Counted from the stretch's first letter, positions 15,867 to 26,528 are shown. The stretch: DNA of 64,000 nt from JBAYDV01 sp041672845 (GCA_041672845.1 JBAYYV010000002.1:186001-250000); one strand, 5' to 3'. Made by a program: numbers and translations. Notes: generated by a model not told the origin, from the letters alone.

Positions 15867-18597
15867 GATTTAATCCTATAGTTTTCTTAATCTCTCTCAA
15901 CTTATCAAACGCATCCATAGGGGACATGGTATTCAAATCTAGATTTTCAAGTGTTCTTTTTATTTCAGATAAAGTGGGGTCATCCAATTGAAAAAAGGAA
16001 AGCTGAACACCTTCTTGAAATCCATCATACTTTTCATGGTGATCGGCCAACGTGTTATTATTATGTACATTATTCGAGTTCCGGTTCTCAGAGGCTTCTA
16101 ATTCCTTTAATTTTTGTTCAGCTGTAAGTACTACATCCGCTGGCATACCTGCTAATCTCGCTACATGAATTCCGAAACTATGAGCTACACCACCTTTGCA
16201 TAACTTTCTTAAGAATAGAATCTTTCCTTTCATTTCCTTAACAGCAATATTGTAATTTACTATTCGTGGAAAAAGGTTTTCAAGTTCGTTCAACTCATGG
16301 TAATGGGTAGCGAACAAGGTCTTAGCACCTTGACCATTATTATGAAGATATTTGACAATAGCCCAAGCGATAGACATTCCATCGAACGTACTTGTACCTC
16401 TACCTATCTCATCTAATAAAACTAAAGATCTAGAAGATAAATTATGTAAAATAGTAGAAGTTTCTAACATCTCTACCATAAAAGTAGATTCACCTCTAGA
16501 AATATTATCAGAAGCACCTACACGAGTAAATATCTTATCACAATATCCTATCTTGGCTTTCTGGGCAGGGACAAATGAACCTATCTGAGCCATCAAAACT
16601 ATTAACGCTGTTTGTCTAAGTAAAGCAGATTTACCTGACATATTAGGCCCAGTTAATATTATTATTTGTTGTTTCTGATTATCAAGTTCTAAATCATTCG
16701 CTATATATTGTTCCCCTATAGGCATAAACCTTTCGATAACAGGATGACGACCTTGTGTTATCTTAAGTTCATAACCATCATTCATCTCTGGACAACAATA
16801 ATTATATTCCATAGCTGAATATGCAAAAGAGGCCAAGCAATCTAATCTGGCGACAATAGTAGCATCTTTCTGTATTTTAGGAATATATCCTTGTACCTCT
16901 TTAATAAGATCACGATAAAGAGCAGATTCTATAATTAAAATTTTATCTGAAGCCCCTAATATCTTTTCTTCGTAATCTTTCAACTCTTCAGTTATATATC
17001 GTTCAGCAGATACTAAAGTTTGCTTACGAATCCATTCTGATGGAACTTTATCTTTATGAGTATTTCTAACTTCTAAATAATAACCAAAGACATTATTATA
17101 ACCTACTTTCAAAGAAGTAATACCTGTTCTTAACATTTCTCTTTCTTGAATCTTAATTAAGAATTTCTTACCATTCTTAACTATGTCTCTAAGTTCATCT
17201 AACTCTTTACTTACGCCTGAAGCGATTACTTCACCTTTTCCTATTTGATTAGAAGTATTTGGATTTATTATATGTCTAATGCTTTCTTTAAGCTCTTTAC
17301 AATCATCCAGTTCTAGAATAAATTCAAGAGGAAAATTTTTAGAATCAGATTCAGAATTATAATTTACTTCAACATCTGAATTATCTGTCTGTATAATAAT
17401 AACTTCTTTTTTAATCTTAGGAAATAATTCTAAAGCTCTTAATATCCCTAATACTTCCTTAGGAGAAATTTTAGCAGCAGCAGCCCTAGAAATAACTCTT
17501 TCTATATCTCCTATAGTCCCTATCAAATCTCTAATAATATTTAGAGAAGGGGCTTTTATAAGATTCGCTACTACTTTATGCCTAGCGGCTATTTCATCTA
17601 AATTTTTCGAGGGCATAGATATCCATTGACGCATCTGACGAGCACCCATAGGGGAAGTACATCTATCTATAATATCTAACAAGGAAACTCCATTAGGAGT
17701 AGCTGGATTAAGAACCTCTAAATTATTTAATGTAAATCTATCTATCCAGACAAAATCATCCCTATCTAATCTAGATAAAGAACAAATATGAGAAAGTCCC
17801 CTTTCTGGAGCAAAATCAGAAGATGTTTGTTGATTATTATCTAGGTAAAATAAAATAGAGCCTGCTGCAGTTATCCCTAATTTCATTCTCTCAACACCGA
17901 AGCCTTTTAAAGAATTTAATTTAAAAAGTTTAAGTAGTTTATTATAGGCAGATTCATAAACAAAAGCCCATTCATCCATTTTCGACAAATAAACTTTAAA
18001 ATCTATACGACTACCTTCTATAAACTTCTCTTTAAATCCTTTATAATAACTTTTTTCTAATAATATTTCTTTAGGTTTGAGATCATTAAGTAATATCTCT
18101 ATATAATCCATATCACCTTCTGCTACTTTAAATACTCCTGTAGAAATATCCAAAAAAGCAATACCTACCTTTTCTTTTTCAAAATGTAATGCTGCTAAAT
18201 AATTATTTTCTTTTTGATTTAAAATATTTTCATTATAGGAAACACCTGGAGTAATTAACTCTGTCACACCTCTTTTAACTATTTTTTTAGTTAATTTAGG
18301 GTCCTCTAATTGATCACAGATAGCGACTTTATATCCTGCTTGTACTAATTTAGGTAAATAAGTATCCACAGCATGATGAGGAAAGCCAGCTAAATCCATA
18401 TAAGAAGCCCCATTAGCTTTCTTAGTGAGTACTATGCCTAAAGCCTTGCTGGTCTTAATCGCATCATCACCGAAAGTTTCATAAAAATCACCCACACGAA
18501 AAAGAAGTATAGCCTCAGGATATTTAGCCTTAATCTTGTTATACTGCTTAGTCAACGGTGTGGCCGATGGTATTATTTTTTCTCTTCCCATATTCAC
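15850..18597 (-). CDS. mutS: DNA mismatch repair protein MutS
   Basis: MutS recognises mispaired and looped bases and recruits MutL. The mismatch-binding F-x-E lies in RVGDFYETFGDDA (about 35-47). The ATPase Walker A is GPNMSGKS (near 640), followed by SRGESTFMVEM and LLDEIGRGTSTFDG. Low-complexity Asn/Ser/Asp-rich stretches occur in the core domain (around 405-425) and near the C terminus (around 820-840), beyond the usual family length of about 860. The start overlaps the upstream yfhO-like gene by 44-50 bp, depending on whether Met1 or Met3 is used. The permease gene follows with a further overlap. Confidence 0.96.
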   Translation of the reverse strand: MNMGREKIIPSATPLTKQYNKIKAKYPEAILLFRVGDFYETFGDDAIKTSKALGIVLTKKANGASYMDLAGFPHHAVDTYLPKLVQAGYKVAICDQLEDPKLTKKIVKRGVTELITPGVSYNENILNQKENNYLAALHFEKEKVGIAFLDISTGVFKVAEGDMDYIEILLNDLKPKEILLEKSYYKGFKEKFIEGSRIDFKVYLSKMDEWAFVYESAYNKLLKLFKLNSLKGFGVERMKLGITAAGSILFYLDNNQQTSSDFAPERGLSHICSLSRLDRDDFVWIDRFTLNNLEVLNPATPNGVSLLDIIDRCTSPMGARQMRQWISMPSKNLDEIAARHKVVANLIKAPSLNIIRDLIGTIGDIERVISRAAAAKISPKEVLGILRALELFPKIKKEVIIIQTDNSDVEVNYNSESDSKNFPLEFILELDDCKELKESIRHIINPNTSNQIGKGEVIASGVSKELDELRDIVKNGKKFLIKIQEREMLRTGITSLKVGYNNVFGYYLEVRNTHKDKVPSEWIRKQTLVSAERYITEELKDYEEKILGASDKILIIESALYRDLIKEVQGYIPKIQKDATIVARLDCLASFAYSAMEYNYCCPEMNDGYELKITQGRHPVIERFMPIGEQYIANDLELDNQKQQIIILTGPNMSGKSALLRQTALIVLMAQIGSFVPAQKAKIGYCDKIFTRVGASDNISRGESTFMVEMLETSTILHNLSSRSLVLLDEIGRGTSTFDGMSIAWAIVKYLHNNGQGAKTLFATHYHELNELENLFPRIVNYNIAVKEMKGKILFLRKLCKGGVAHSFGIHVARLAGMPADVVLTAEQKLKELEASENRNSNNVHNNNTLADHHEKYDGFQEGVQLSFFQLDDPTLSEIKRTLENLDLNTMSPMDAFDKLREIKKTIGLNHEKNN

Positions 18598-21115
18598 AAT
18601 AATAACTAAATTTTACGATTAATAATAGAATAAAAATAAGCAAAATTATAGATGATATTCTAGAACTTATTTCACCTATTTTGATAGAAGCAGGTGCATA
18701 TTTAAATACTATTTGATGCTGCCCTGCGGGCACATATAAAGATCTAAGGGCATAATCAGCTCTTACTATTTTAGCTTTTTTACCATCTATAGAAGCAGTC
18801 CATCCTGCCGGATAATAAATTTCACTAAAAACTACCAACCCTCCAGTTTTAGATTTAGTAAAATACCTCAACTCATTAGGAGAATAAAAAGTCATATTAA
18901 CCAAAGAAGCTGTATCAATAGGTCTGGGTCTCAACGCTATACTTTGTATATTTAGATCCTCCATAAATGATTTATTTGGAACAACAGCAATATTAGCAGG
19001 ATCTAACATTTTTAGAAATTCTATTTCTTGAACAGAAGAATTAGCTCCGACTATTTTTTCTACAAACCATGCATTGCCTAATGCTTTATCATACGTTAAT
19101 GGAGTAGTATTTGGGTTGAAAATTATGTATTTCGTATTTAGCATAGCTAAAATAGGATAGTATTCAAGACCTGCTTGCAAATCTTCTATCGTCTTAGCAT
19201 TTTTAGAAGTTTCTTGTAAATCTTTCCTCATTTTAGTCATCTCTGGAGAAATATAATATGAAATTAAGTCTTGGTATCTCTGTAGTTTGGCTGCACTATA
19301 TCCTCCTATTGTTTTATGATGATATGAAGTATTTGCATTATTGAAAGTATTGACCGACAAATCTAAAACTCTATAACTTTTAGCATTATCACCATTAATA
19401 ATCTTATCCACTGGGTTTTCTTGAAACTGAGCATTAAACTGACGAGAACTTACGAAATTAGATTCGTTAAGATATCTTTTATCTACAGACCAATAATCAC
19501 ATATAACAAATATTGCTACTATACCTAAGAAATAATTAAGCTTAAGAGGCTTCTTCTTTGCAAAGTATAACCAATAAAGGACCACATAAAAAATCATAGA
19601 AAATATAAATGATCTATTCCAATCTGCTAATGCTAAAGATCTACGATCTGCCTGAAGTGCATTTACTAAATCCTTGGGTAATTGGATATCTGTAGCTGAA
19701 GAAAAAGCATCTAATGGTAATAACTGTATAATTACTAATAAAATACCTAATATTATAGCCATCACAAATCCAGACCATTTAACAGCATTAAAAACTTTAG
19801 GATCTTTTCGATCTGTTTTAATAAGTTTATCTAACCCTAATACAGCCATTATCGGTATAGTTATTTGTAATATAACTAGAGCCATAGATACGGTCCTAAA
19901 TTTATTATACAAAGGAGCATAATTAAAAAATATCTTAGAAAACCACATGAAATGTGAACCCCAAGCTAGAAAGATAGCCATAAGGGAAATTCCTAATACC
20001 CACCATTTTTTACGACCTTTAATTAAAAATAAACCTAAAATAAATAAAAAAAACATTATAATACCTATATACATAGGACCTGCAGTAAACGGTTGAGGAC
20101 CCCAATAAGTAGGCATATTTTTAATTATTTTATTAGGCGATTGATATTTCCTTAATACTTGATATGAATCTGAGGATTTAGAAAGTTCTGATGAAGATGA
20201 ACCACCATTAAAATTAGGTATAATCAAATTTGGCATTTCTTCTATCCCATAAGACCATGCTGTAGCATAATCTATATCAAGGCCATCATTTATTTTATTA
20301 GCACTATCATCTACATTAGACAAAATACTTCCTCCACGCATTGTGTATTGCTGATATTCATAAGTAGGTATTAATTGATTTGCATTAGTACCTATACCTA
20401 CCAAGCCAAATACTAATAAGAACACAGATATTTTAAAGAAATCCTGCAATCCCTTATGATTTATAGCACCACAAAATTCTGCAATAGCATAACCTAAAAC
20501 CATAATAGCTAAGTAATAAGTAATCTGAGGATGATTTGCTTTTATTTGAAGACTAAGGGCTAAAGCGAAAAATATCGCACCAAGAAGTATCTTCCAAATA
20601 TTCTTTTGTCGATAAGAATAAACTATTGCCGCTAGTACATAAGGCATAAAAGCTATAGCTTGCATTTTCGTATTGTGCCCTACCTGTATAATTTGCATAT
20701 TATAGGAACAGAAAGTAACAGCTATAGCTCCTATAGCTGAAACATATAAATTCGATCCAAAAGCCAAAAATAATAGAAAAGCTCCTATCAATGATATTAA
20801 TAAATAAGAAGCAGGTCTACTCCCTAGTAAGAAAAAATTATACAAATATTTAGTTAAATCTCCCTTATATTCCATCTGAATAGCATTGGCAGGCATGCCT
20901 GAAAACATAGATCCTGTCCATAATGCAGGATCATCGGGATGAATATTATTCCATTGAACTATTTCATTAGCCATTCCTTGCCAATGAGAAATATCAGTCT
21001 GATTTACTATTTTAGACTGTAATACATAAGGGGTATATGCATAAGCCAATACGATAAACCCTACTATAATCAAGATGTAAGGAAGAATTTTAGTTTTAAA
21101 TGTACTCTTATTCAT
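18548..21115 (-). CDS. YfhO-family multi-pass membrane protein
   Basis: An 855-residue membrane protein with about a dozen hydrophobic segments in the first two-thirds and again at the C terminus, separated by a soluble lumenal-type domain (about 540-810). The N-terminal phrase NEIVQWNNIHPDDPALWTGSMFSG and the closing VVFSEIYYPAGWTASIDGKKAKIVRADYALR are typical of YfhO proteins. These resemble GT-C glycosyltransferases and in Firmicutes act on teichoic-acid glycosylation; the role in Bacteroidota is not established. It lies between a cytosolic glycosyltransferase and mutS in a leftward run, so a surface-glycan role is a reasonable inference. Confidence 0.88.
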   Translation of the reverse strand: MNKSTFKTKILPYILIIVGFIVLAYAYTPYVLQSKIVNQTDISHWQGMANEIVQWNNIHPDDPALWTGSMFSGMPANAIQMEYKGDLTKYLYNFFLLGSRPASYLLISLIGAFLLFLAFGSNLYVSAIGAIAVTFCSYNMQIIQVGHNTKMQAIAFMPYVLAAIVYSYRQKNIWKILLGAIFFALALSLQIKANHPQITYYLAIMVLGYAIAEFCGAINHKGLQDFFKISVFLLVFGLVGIGTNANQLIPTYEYQQYTMRGGSILSNVDDSANKINDGLDIDYATAWSYGIEEMPNLIIPNFNGGSSSSELSKSSDSYQVLRKYQSPNKIIKNMPTYWGPQPFTAGPMYIGIIMFFLFILGLFLIKGRKKWWVLGISLMAIFLAWGSHFMWFSKIFFNYAPLYNKFRTVSMALVILQITIPIMAVLGLDKLIKTDRKDPKVFNAVKWSGFVMAIILGILLVIIQLLPLDAFSSATDIQLPKDLVNALQADRRSLALADWNRSFIFSMIFYVVLYWLYFAKKKPLKLNYFLGIVAIFVICDYWSVDKRYLNESNFVSSRQFNAQFQENPVDKIINGDNAKSYRVLDLSVNTFNNANTSYHHKTIGGYSAAKLQRYQDLISYYISPEMTKMRKDLQETSKNAKTIEDLQAGLEYYPILAMLNTKYIIFNPNTTPLTYDKALGNAWFVEKIVGANSSVQEIEFLKMLDPANIAVVPNKSFMEDLNIQSIALRPRPIDTASLVNMTFYSPNELRYFTKSKTGGLVVFSEIYYPAGWTASIDGKKAKIVRADYALRSLYVPAGQHQIVFKYAPASIKIGEISSRISSIILLIFILLLIVKFSYYCEYGKRKNNTIGHTVD

Positions 21116-21194
21116 ATTTATTTTTCTATTCTGTTTATTATCTAATTCTATTCTAGCGAATAATATATTATTCTTTTTTTTAATTAATGTGCTA

Positions 21195-22502
21195 TTATGT
21201 AAAAAGTTTGCAAATATTTTCAGTCTCTACTCTACGCGAATATTTAATTATTTCATTTTCCACCCCTACTTCTGGTAATTTCTTACCTCTAAAAATCCAA
21301 TCTTCATATATTTGCTTTACATATTGTTTCAATATTTCCTTTTCATTCCATTCAAAAATTTTACCCGATTTAGTCTGTTCTAAAGACTTAGCCAAAGCCC
21401 CCTCTTTAGGTCCAAAACAAACCAAAGGTTTTCTAGCAGCTAAATATTCAAAATATTTCCCTGGTAGTATACTCTGAGATTCTTTCTCATGTAATAAAGG
21501 CAACAATAGAATATTAGAAGATAATTGATATTTAGCCAAATCCTTATGATCCATATAACCCATATCTATAAAATTTTTAGCAAGACCCAGATCTTTAAAT
21601 TGACACCTAACAGCCTCATCCATTTTCCCTATTTGCCTAATCAGCAAATCATTTTTAAACTCAGGAATTTCTACAGAAAGTTCTACTAAACTCTCCCATA
21701 ACTTCTCCGGATTACGACCTATATCGAAGAGTCCCGTCTGACAAATCACAAATTTATCTTCAGAACTTTTATCTCTCTCTACTTTAAAATCGTCTTCATC
21801 AAAACCATTTTCAATACTATAAAATTTTAATTCATCTGTTCCCGAGATTTCAATAAACTCATCTCTAACACTTTTGTTAGCAGAAAATACCATATCAGCC
21901 TCATTTAAAACAGCTTTTTCTAAACTCTCATGCTTTCTATTAATGAATTTACACATAGGAATATGCTTGAAATAATACATTTTAGTCCAAGGATCCCTAA
22001 AATCTGCTATCCATTTTATATCTATTTTTCGCTTAAGCTCTCTAGCTATTAAATGTATAGACTGTGGAGGTGCAGTAGAAACTACTACATCACAAGGATT
22101 TTCCTTAAGATATTTTATGAGAAATTTAACTGAAGATTTCTTCCACAAGATCCTAGGATCCGGGACAAATAAATTTGCCCTCAACCACAAAGAAACTTTC
22201 TCTTTAAAACTCCTTTTACCTGCGACGATTAAAGGATTAAGATTTTGCTTAGAAGATTTTCTACCTACAAACTTATGATAAAGAGTATAAGGCTCACAAA
22301 TATGACGTTTGATAATTTCAGCTTCCTTGGGAATTTCTTTACCAAGGCTTTCATCAATAGCTATTTGCTCAGGATTTTCAGGAGTAAATATCACAGGCTG
22401 CCATCCATTCTTGGGAAGATATTTAGAAATCTTCAACCATCTTTGTACGCCAGAACCACCTGTTGGTGGCCAATAATATGTAATAATTAATACTCTCTTC
22501 AT
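21195..22502 (-). CDS. Glycosyltransferase, GT4-like
   Basis: A 435-residue GT-B-fold enzyme. The N terminus VLIITYYWPPTGGSGVQRWLKI is the donor-independent start seen in many Bacteroidota GT4 proteins. WIADFRDPWTKMYYF and the later FICQTGLFDIGRNPEKLWE-like region precede a C-terminal nucleotide-sugar domain with GKYFEYLAARKPLVCFGP. No membrane segment or signal is seen. It lies 79 bp upstream of the yfhO-like gene in the same direction, so cell-surface polysaccharide or lipid glycosylation is likely, but the sugar and acceptor are unknown. Confidence 0.87.
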   Translation of the reverse strand: MKRVLIITYYWPPTGGSGVQRWLKISKYLPKNGWQPVIFTPENPEQIAIDESLGKEIPKEAEIIKRHICEPYTLYHKFVGRKSSKQNLNPLIVAGKRSFKEKVSLWLRANLFVPDPRILWKKSSVKFLIKYLKENPCDVVVSTAPPQSIHLIARELKRKIDIKWIADFRDPWTKMYYFKHIPMCKFINRKHESLEKAVLNEADMVFSANKSVRDEFIEISGTDELKFYSIENGFDEDDFKVERDKSSEDKFVICQTGLFDIGRNPEKLWESLVELSVEIPEFKNDLLIRQIGKMDEAVRCQFKDLGLAKNFIDMGYMDHKDLAKYQLSSNILLLPLLHEKESQSILPGKYFEYLAARKPLVCFGPKEGALAKSLEQTKSGKIFEWNEKEILKQYVKQIYEDWIFRGKKLPEVGVENEIIKYSRRVETENICKLFT

Positions 22503-22563
22503 TTATTATTTCTTTTTATATCCTGTTATTTCTATCTTGTTTTCTTCGTTATTTATATATCGA

Positions 22564-23925
22564 TTAATCACAAATGAAACTTCCTATCATAATGACTATA
22601 ATAAAAATAGGAACTACATATTTTATCAAATAAAATATAAATATAGCTAACCCTTTACTTTTCTTAAGCAATCCATTATTAGTCATTTCTTCTACAAAAA
22701 CTTTTTTCTTCAATCTATACCCCACGAATATAGCAATTAATAATGCTCCTACTGTCATTAAAATATTAGCTGATATATAATTAAATAAATCAAATATGTT
22801 CATACCAAAAACCTTTAATGGCCCTAATATCCCTAATGAAAGTGAACATAATATTCCAAACACAAATGCTATGACTACTGAAATAATAACAGCTGTTTTT
22901 CTTTTTATTTTAAACTCTTCTGCCATATAAGCCACGATAACTTCTAATACTGAAATAGAAGAAGTAACTGCAGCTACTAAAAGAATAAAAAAGAATAATA
23001 TAGCCATAATGCTTCCTCCTGGTATTTTAGCAAATACTTGAGGTAGTGTTATAAATACTAGGCCTGGACCTTCACCTGGTTCTATACCGAAAGCGAAAAC
23101 AGCTGGCATAATAGCCATACCTGCTAATAAAGCAAATAAAGTATCGAAGATCGCTGTCAGCGAGATGGTTTGCATAATATTTTCTTCTTTCTTGACATAA
23201 GAAGCATAAGTAATAATCGCACCCATGCCTATACTAAGAGAGAAAAATGCTTGTCCCATCGCATTAATAATAACTTTGGGCGAAAGAACCGAGAAATCTG
23301 GTTTAAAAAGAAAAACCAAACCAGCACCTGCACCCTTTAAAGTCACAGATCTAATAACCAATATTATCACTAATAAAAATAATATAGGCATCATAACCTT
23401 AGAATATTTCTCTATACCTTTATTAACTCCTCCAAGCAATATTCCTCCACTTAAACTTAAGAAAATGAATAGATAAAATAACGGCATCCATGTTCTGTGT
23501 GTGGAAATATTAAAGGTGCTAGTTAAATTAGATATAGGGATATCACAAAGATTGAATGACAATGATTTTACTAAATAGTTTATTGACCAACCTCCTACTA
23601 CAGAATAAAATGAAATTATAGCCACTGCAGCTAGTACTCCAAATATACCTACTATACCCCAATGTGATCCTGGAGCTAATTTTTTAAATGCTCCAAAAGC
23701 ATTCTTATGTGTTCTTCTACCTATGACAAATTCAGAGCACATTAATGGTATGCCTAATAATAATATAAATATTACATAAACGATTAAAAAGGCAGCACCT
23801 CCACTAGTTCCTAATAAATATGGAAAACGCCATAAATTACCTAAGCCGACAGCAGATCCAGTCAAGGCTACTAGAATTCCAAATTGACTCCCGAAGTTAT
23901 CTCTGTTTTTATTTTTTTTATTCAT
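22564..23925 (-). CDS. Sodium-dependent symporter (SNF/NSS family)
   Basis: A 453-residue inner-membrane transporter of the LeuT fold with about eleven hydrophobic segments. The N-terminal signature LVALTGSAVGLGNLWRFPYL forms the unwound TM1 that binds sodium and substrate, and GGAAFLIVYVIFILLLGIP is TM2. FFSLSIGMGAIITYASY matches the TM6 region. Bacterial members mostly carry amino acids such as tryptophan, tyrosine or leucine. The exact substrate cannot be read from sequence, but uptake of amino acids would fit the exopeptidases encoded nearby. Confidence 0.92.
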   Translation of the reverse strand: MNKKNKNRDNFGSQFGILVALTGSAVGLGNLWRFPYLLGTSGGAAFLIVYVIFILLLGIPLMCSEFVIGRRTHKNAFGAFKKLAPGSHWGIVGIFGVLAAVAIISFYSVVGGWSINYLVKSLSFNLCDIPISNLTSTFNISTHRTWMPLFYLFIFLSLSGGILLGGVNKGIEKYSKVMMPILFLLVIILVIRSVTLKGAGAGLVFLFKPDFSVLSPKVIINAMGQAFFSLSIGMGAIITYASYVKKEENIMQTISLTAIFDTLFALLAGMAIMPAVFAFGIEPGEGPGLVFITLPQVFAKIPGGSIMAILFFFILLVAAVTSSISVLEVIVAYMAEEFKIKRKTAVIISVVIAFVFGILCSLSLGILGPLKVFGMNIFDLFNYISANILMTVGALLIAIFVGYRLKKKVFVEEMTNNGLLKKSKGLAIFIFYLIKYVVPIFIIVIMIGSFICD

Positions 23926-23969
23926 AAGTCAAATGAATAATTTTAGTTTATGTTATGTTTCTTTTATTT

Positions 23970-24530
23970 TTAAGCTACTACTTTTCTTTGATAAATTTCT
24001 ACATGAAAATTATATCCTTTCTCACTTTTATTCTCTCCCCTTTCTACCAATTTCCATTGACTAAAATCTATCTCAGGAAAAAAAGTATCTGCATCCTTAA
24101 TCTCCACATCCACCACCGTTAAATATAATTTATCAGCTAATGGAAGAGCCTGTTTATAAATTTGTCCACCCCCGATTACAAAAATTTCCAACTCTTTATT
24201 TTCACTATTATGATTCTGACTAAATTCTACATTTCCAATATTTTGACTGGCATCAATAGCTTCCTCTAGGGATTTTTTATACAAAAGAATAGTAGAATTA
24301 TTCGTTTTCTCTGAATCACTATTTATTTCTGATGATCTACTAATTACTATATTCATTCTTTTAGGCAATGGCTTTCTACCGATAGATTCAAAAGTTTTGC
24401 GACCCATAATAACCGAATGACCTGAAGTCGTACGTTTAAAAAATTTTAAATCCTCAGAAAGATGCCATAGCAAAGAATTATTCTTGCCGATAGCATTGTT
24501 TTTAGCAATAGCCACTATTATTGAAAGCAT
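23970..24530 (-). CDS. folA: Dihydrofolate reductase
   Basis: It reduces dihydrofolate to tetrahydrofolate with NADPH. The start MLSIIVAIAKNNAIGKNNSL matches the family from its first strand, so the ATG at 24528-24530 is preferred over one four codons upstream. GHSVIMGRKTFESIGRKPLP and EIFVIGGGQIYKQALP are the nucleotide and active-site motifs, and LWHLSEDLKFFK carries the substrate carboxylate. Asn/Ser-rich insertions sit after VISRSSE and before the VIGGG strand, lengthening it to about 186 residues. It is downstream of thyA, a functional pairing since ThyA produces dihydrofolate. Confidence 0.95.
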   Translation of the reverse strand: MLSIIVAIAKNNAIGKNNSLLWHLSEDLKFFKRTTSGHSVIMGRKTFESIGRKPLPKRMNIVISRSSEINSDSEKTNNSTILLYKKSLEEAIDASQNIGNVEFSQNHNSENKELEIFVIGGGQIYKQALPLADKLYLTVVDVEIKDADTFFPEIDFSQWKLVERGENKSEKGYNFHVEIYQRKVVA

Positions 24531-24583
24531 AATTTGTTTCATTCTTTTAGCCTAACGGCCATGATTATTATATTTGATAATAT

Positions 24584-25378
24584 TTATACAGCGATAGGAG
24601 CTTTAATACTTGGATAAGGATCATAACCTTCTAAAGTAAAATCATCATAATCGAAATCTAAAAGATTTTTAATCTTAGGATTAAGTTTCATAGTAGGTAA
24701 TGCTCTAGGTGTTCTTTCTAACTGCTGAGCTACCTGTGTTAAGTGATTTAAATAAATATGAACATCACCAAATGTATGTACGAAATCTCCCACTTTATAT
24801 CCACATACTTGTGCTATCATCATAGTTAATAAAGCATAAGAAGCTATATTAAAAGGAACACCTAAAAATACATCAGCTGACCTCTGATATAACTGACAAG
24901 ATAATGTATTATTGATTACATAAAACTGGAACAGAGTATGACATGGTGGTAAAGCCATATCTTCTATTTCTGCTGGATTCCATGCAGATACTATATGTCT
25001 TCTAGAATTAGGATTTGTTTTCAATCCTTTTATTAATCTATCTATCTGATCTATTGTTCCTCCATTGCCGACAGGCCAAGACCTCCACTGATGTCCATAT
25101 ACAGGGCCTAAATCTCCATTTGCATCTGCCCATTCATCCCAAATATGGACTTTATGATCATGTAAATATTTGATATTAGTATCACCTTTTAAGAACCATA
25201 ATAGTTCATAAATAATACTTCTTAAATATAATTTTTTAGTAGTTAATAGTGGAAAACCTTCGTTAAGATTAAAGCGCATCTGATATCCAAAAACAGATTT
25301 AGTACCCGTACCAGTACGATCATCTTTTATATTACCATTTTCGCTAATATATTTTAATAGATCTAGATAATTTTTCAT
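24584..25378 (-). CDS. thyA: Thymidylate synthase
   Basis: ThyA methylates dUMP to dTMP using methylene-tetrahydrofolate, releasing dihydrofolate for FolA. The 264-residue length equals that of the Escherichia coli enzyme. The catalytic cysteine is Cys146 in ALPPCHTLFQF, and RSADVFLGVPFNIASYALL and FGDVHIYLNH are the dUMP- and folate-binding stretches. It is followed 41 bp later by folA in the same direction, so the two likely form an operon. Confidence 0.97.
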   Translation of the reverse strand: MKNYLDLLKYISENGNIKDDRTGTGTKSVFGYQMRFNLNEGFPLLTTKKLYLRSIIYELLWFLKGDTNIKYLHDHKVHIWDEWADANGDLGPVYGHQWRSWPVGNGGTIDQIDRLIKGLKTNPNSRRHIVSAWNPAEIEDMALPPCHTLFQFYVINNTLSCQLYQRSADVFLGVPFNIASYALLTMMIAQVCGYKVGDFVHTFGDVHIYLNHLTQVAQQLERTPRALPTMKLNPKIKNLLDFDYDDFTLEGYDPYPSIKAPIAV

Positions 25379-25414
25379 ATAAATTAAATATTTATTTCTC
25401 TGTTAATTATAGTT

Positions 25415-26455
25415 TTATTTAAGCACTACCTTTAATAATATAGGAAAATGATCACTTATCCCTTTATTATAATGTGGTCCATAATATGTTCTAAAAGGTT
25501 TGTTCTCACGATATTTCTTATCATATTGAATCAAGAATTTAGGTGAATATATCTGAATATCTCCTTTTAATTCATTCTTATTTATAATAAAATGGTCAAG
25601 GCATTCCCAATCACCTCTATATCTAATCGTACCCATACCTTTGGCATCTAGTGGACTAATTAAATCCACTAATGTTTTATCCTGCATTAGACACATAATA
25701 GGTTCAGAACCTGGTGTATCATTAAGATCTCCCATAATAATTATTTTTGCATCTGGCTCTTGAGCTCTAACGTTTTTAATACTATTTGCTAATACTTTAG
25801 CTGCCGCTATTCTATTAGGGTTGGTCTTTTCTGCTCCACCCCATTTAGATGGCCAATGGTTTACATAAACATGAACTTTGATTTTTAAATCTTTAGAATA
25901 TCCATAAACATGAACTATATCTCTAGTAGGATGATTCTTATCTTGTAAAACTACTTTTAAATATTCTGCACTTTTTACTTTAAATGCTGATTCCCTATAT
26001 AATAAAGCACAATCTATTCCTCTATGATCTGGAGAATCTTTATGTACTATTTTATAATCATATTTAGATAAAGATGTTTTCTTTATTAAGTCATTTAATA
26101 CTTTATAATTTTCTATTTCGCTGACACCAATAAGAATAGGCATTTCTCCTAATTTACCAGATGCTGCTATTATAGTTTTAGCGATATCATCTCTTTTCTT
26201 ATTATATCTATTTGAATTCCAATGTTTATCTGAAGTAGGTAAGAATTCTTCATCTATGATATTTGGATCATCATAGATGTCAAAATAATTTTCAACATTC
26301 CAAAACATTACTTTTAAAGTATCTTTTTCGATAGTTTTCTGCAATATGTTATTCTTAGCAGAAATATTCTGTACAGAAAAACTAGATAAAATTATAACTA
26401 TAGCCGTCAGGCTTAAAAAAAATCTTATTATATTATTTAATATATTCTTACTCAT
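25415..26455 (-). CDS. Exported endonuclease/exonuclease/phosphatase-family hydrolase
   Basis: A 346-residue protein of the Mg-dependent EEP (DNase I-like) superfamily. A hydrophobic signal lies at about 8-30. The core motifs are VMFWNVENYFD, the GVSEIEN glutamate, HVYVNHWPSKW, GDLNDTPGSEP and the final SDHFPI. These families cleave phosphodiester or phosphomonoester bonds of nucleic acids, lipids or sugars, and the substrate cannot be assigned. The ATG at 26455 is preferred to one five codons upstream because it gives a cleaner signal peptide; it lies just 4 nt after CACCTTTG, a near -7 box. Confidence 0.85.
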   Translation of the reverse strand: MSKNILNNIIRFFLSLTAIVIILSSFSVQNISAKNNILQKTIEKDTLKVMFWNVENYFDIYDDPNIIDEEFLPTSDKHWNSNRYNKKRDDIAKTIIAASGKLGEMPILIGVSEIENYKVLNDLIKKTSLSKYDYKIVHKDSPDHRGIDCALLYRESAFKVKSAEYLKVVLQDKNHPTRDIVHVYGYSKDLKIKVHVYVNHWPSKWGGAEKTNPNRIAAAKVLANSIKNVRAQEPDAKIIIMGDLNDTPGSEPIMCLMQDKTLVDLISPLDAKGMGTIRYRGDWECLDHFIINKNELKGDIQIYSPKFLIQYDKKYRENKPFRTYYGPHYNKGISDHFPILLKVVLK

Positions 26456-26520
26456 AATACAAAGGTGCAAATTTTATTATTTACGGACAATATTTCGCTG
26501 TCTTTGTGATAGAAAAAACC

Positions 26521-26528
26521 TATCTTTG
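26521..26528 (+). promoter_or_regulatory. -7 box of ychF
   Basis: TATCTTTG fits TAnnTTTG, with a 23-nt gap to the ATG. A CTG rather than TTG lies 20 bp upstream. Confidence 0.5.
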
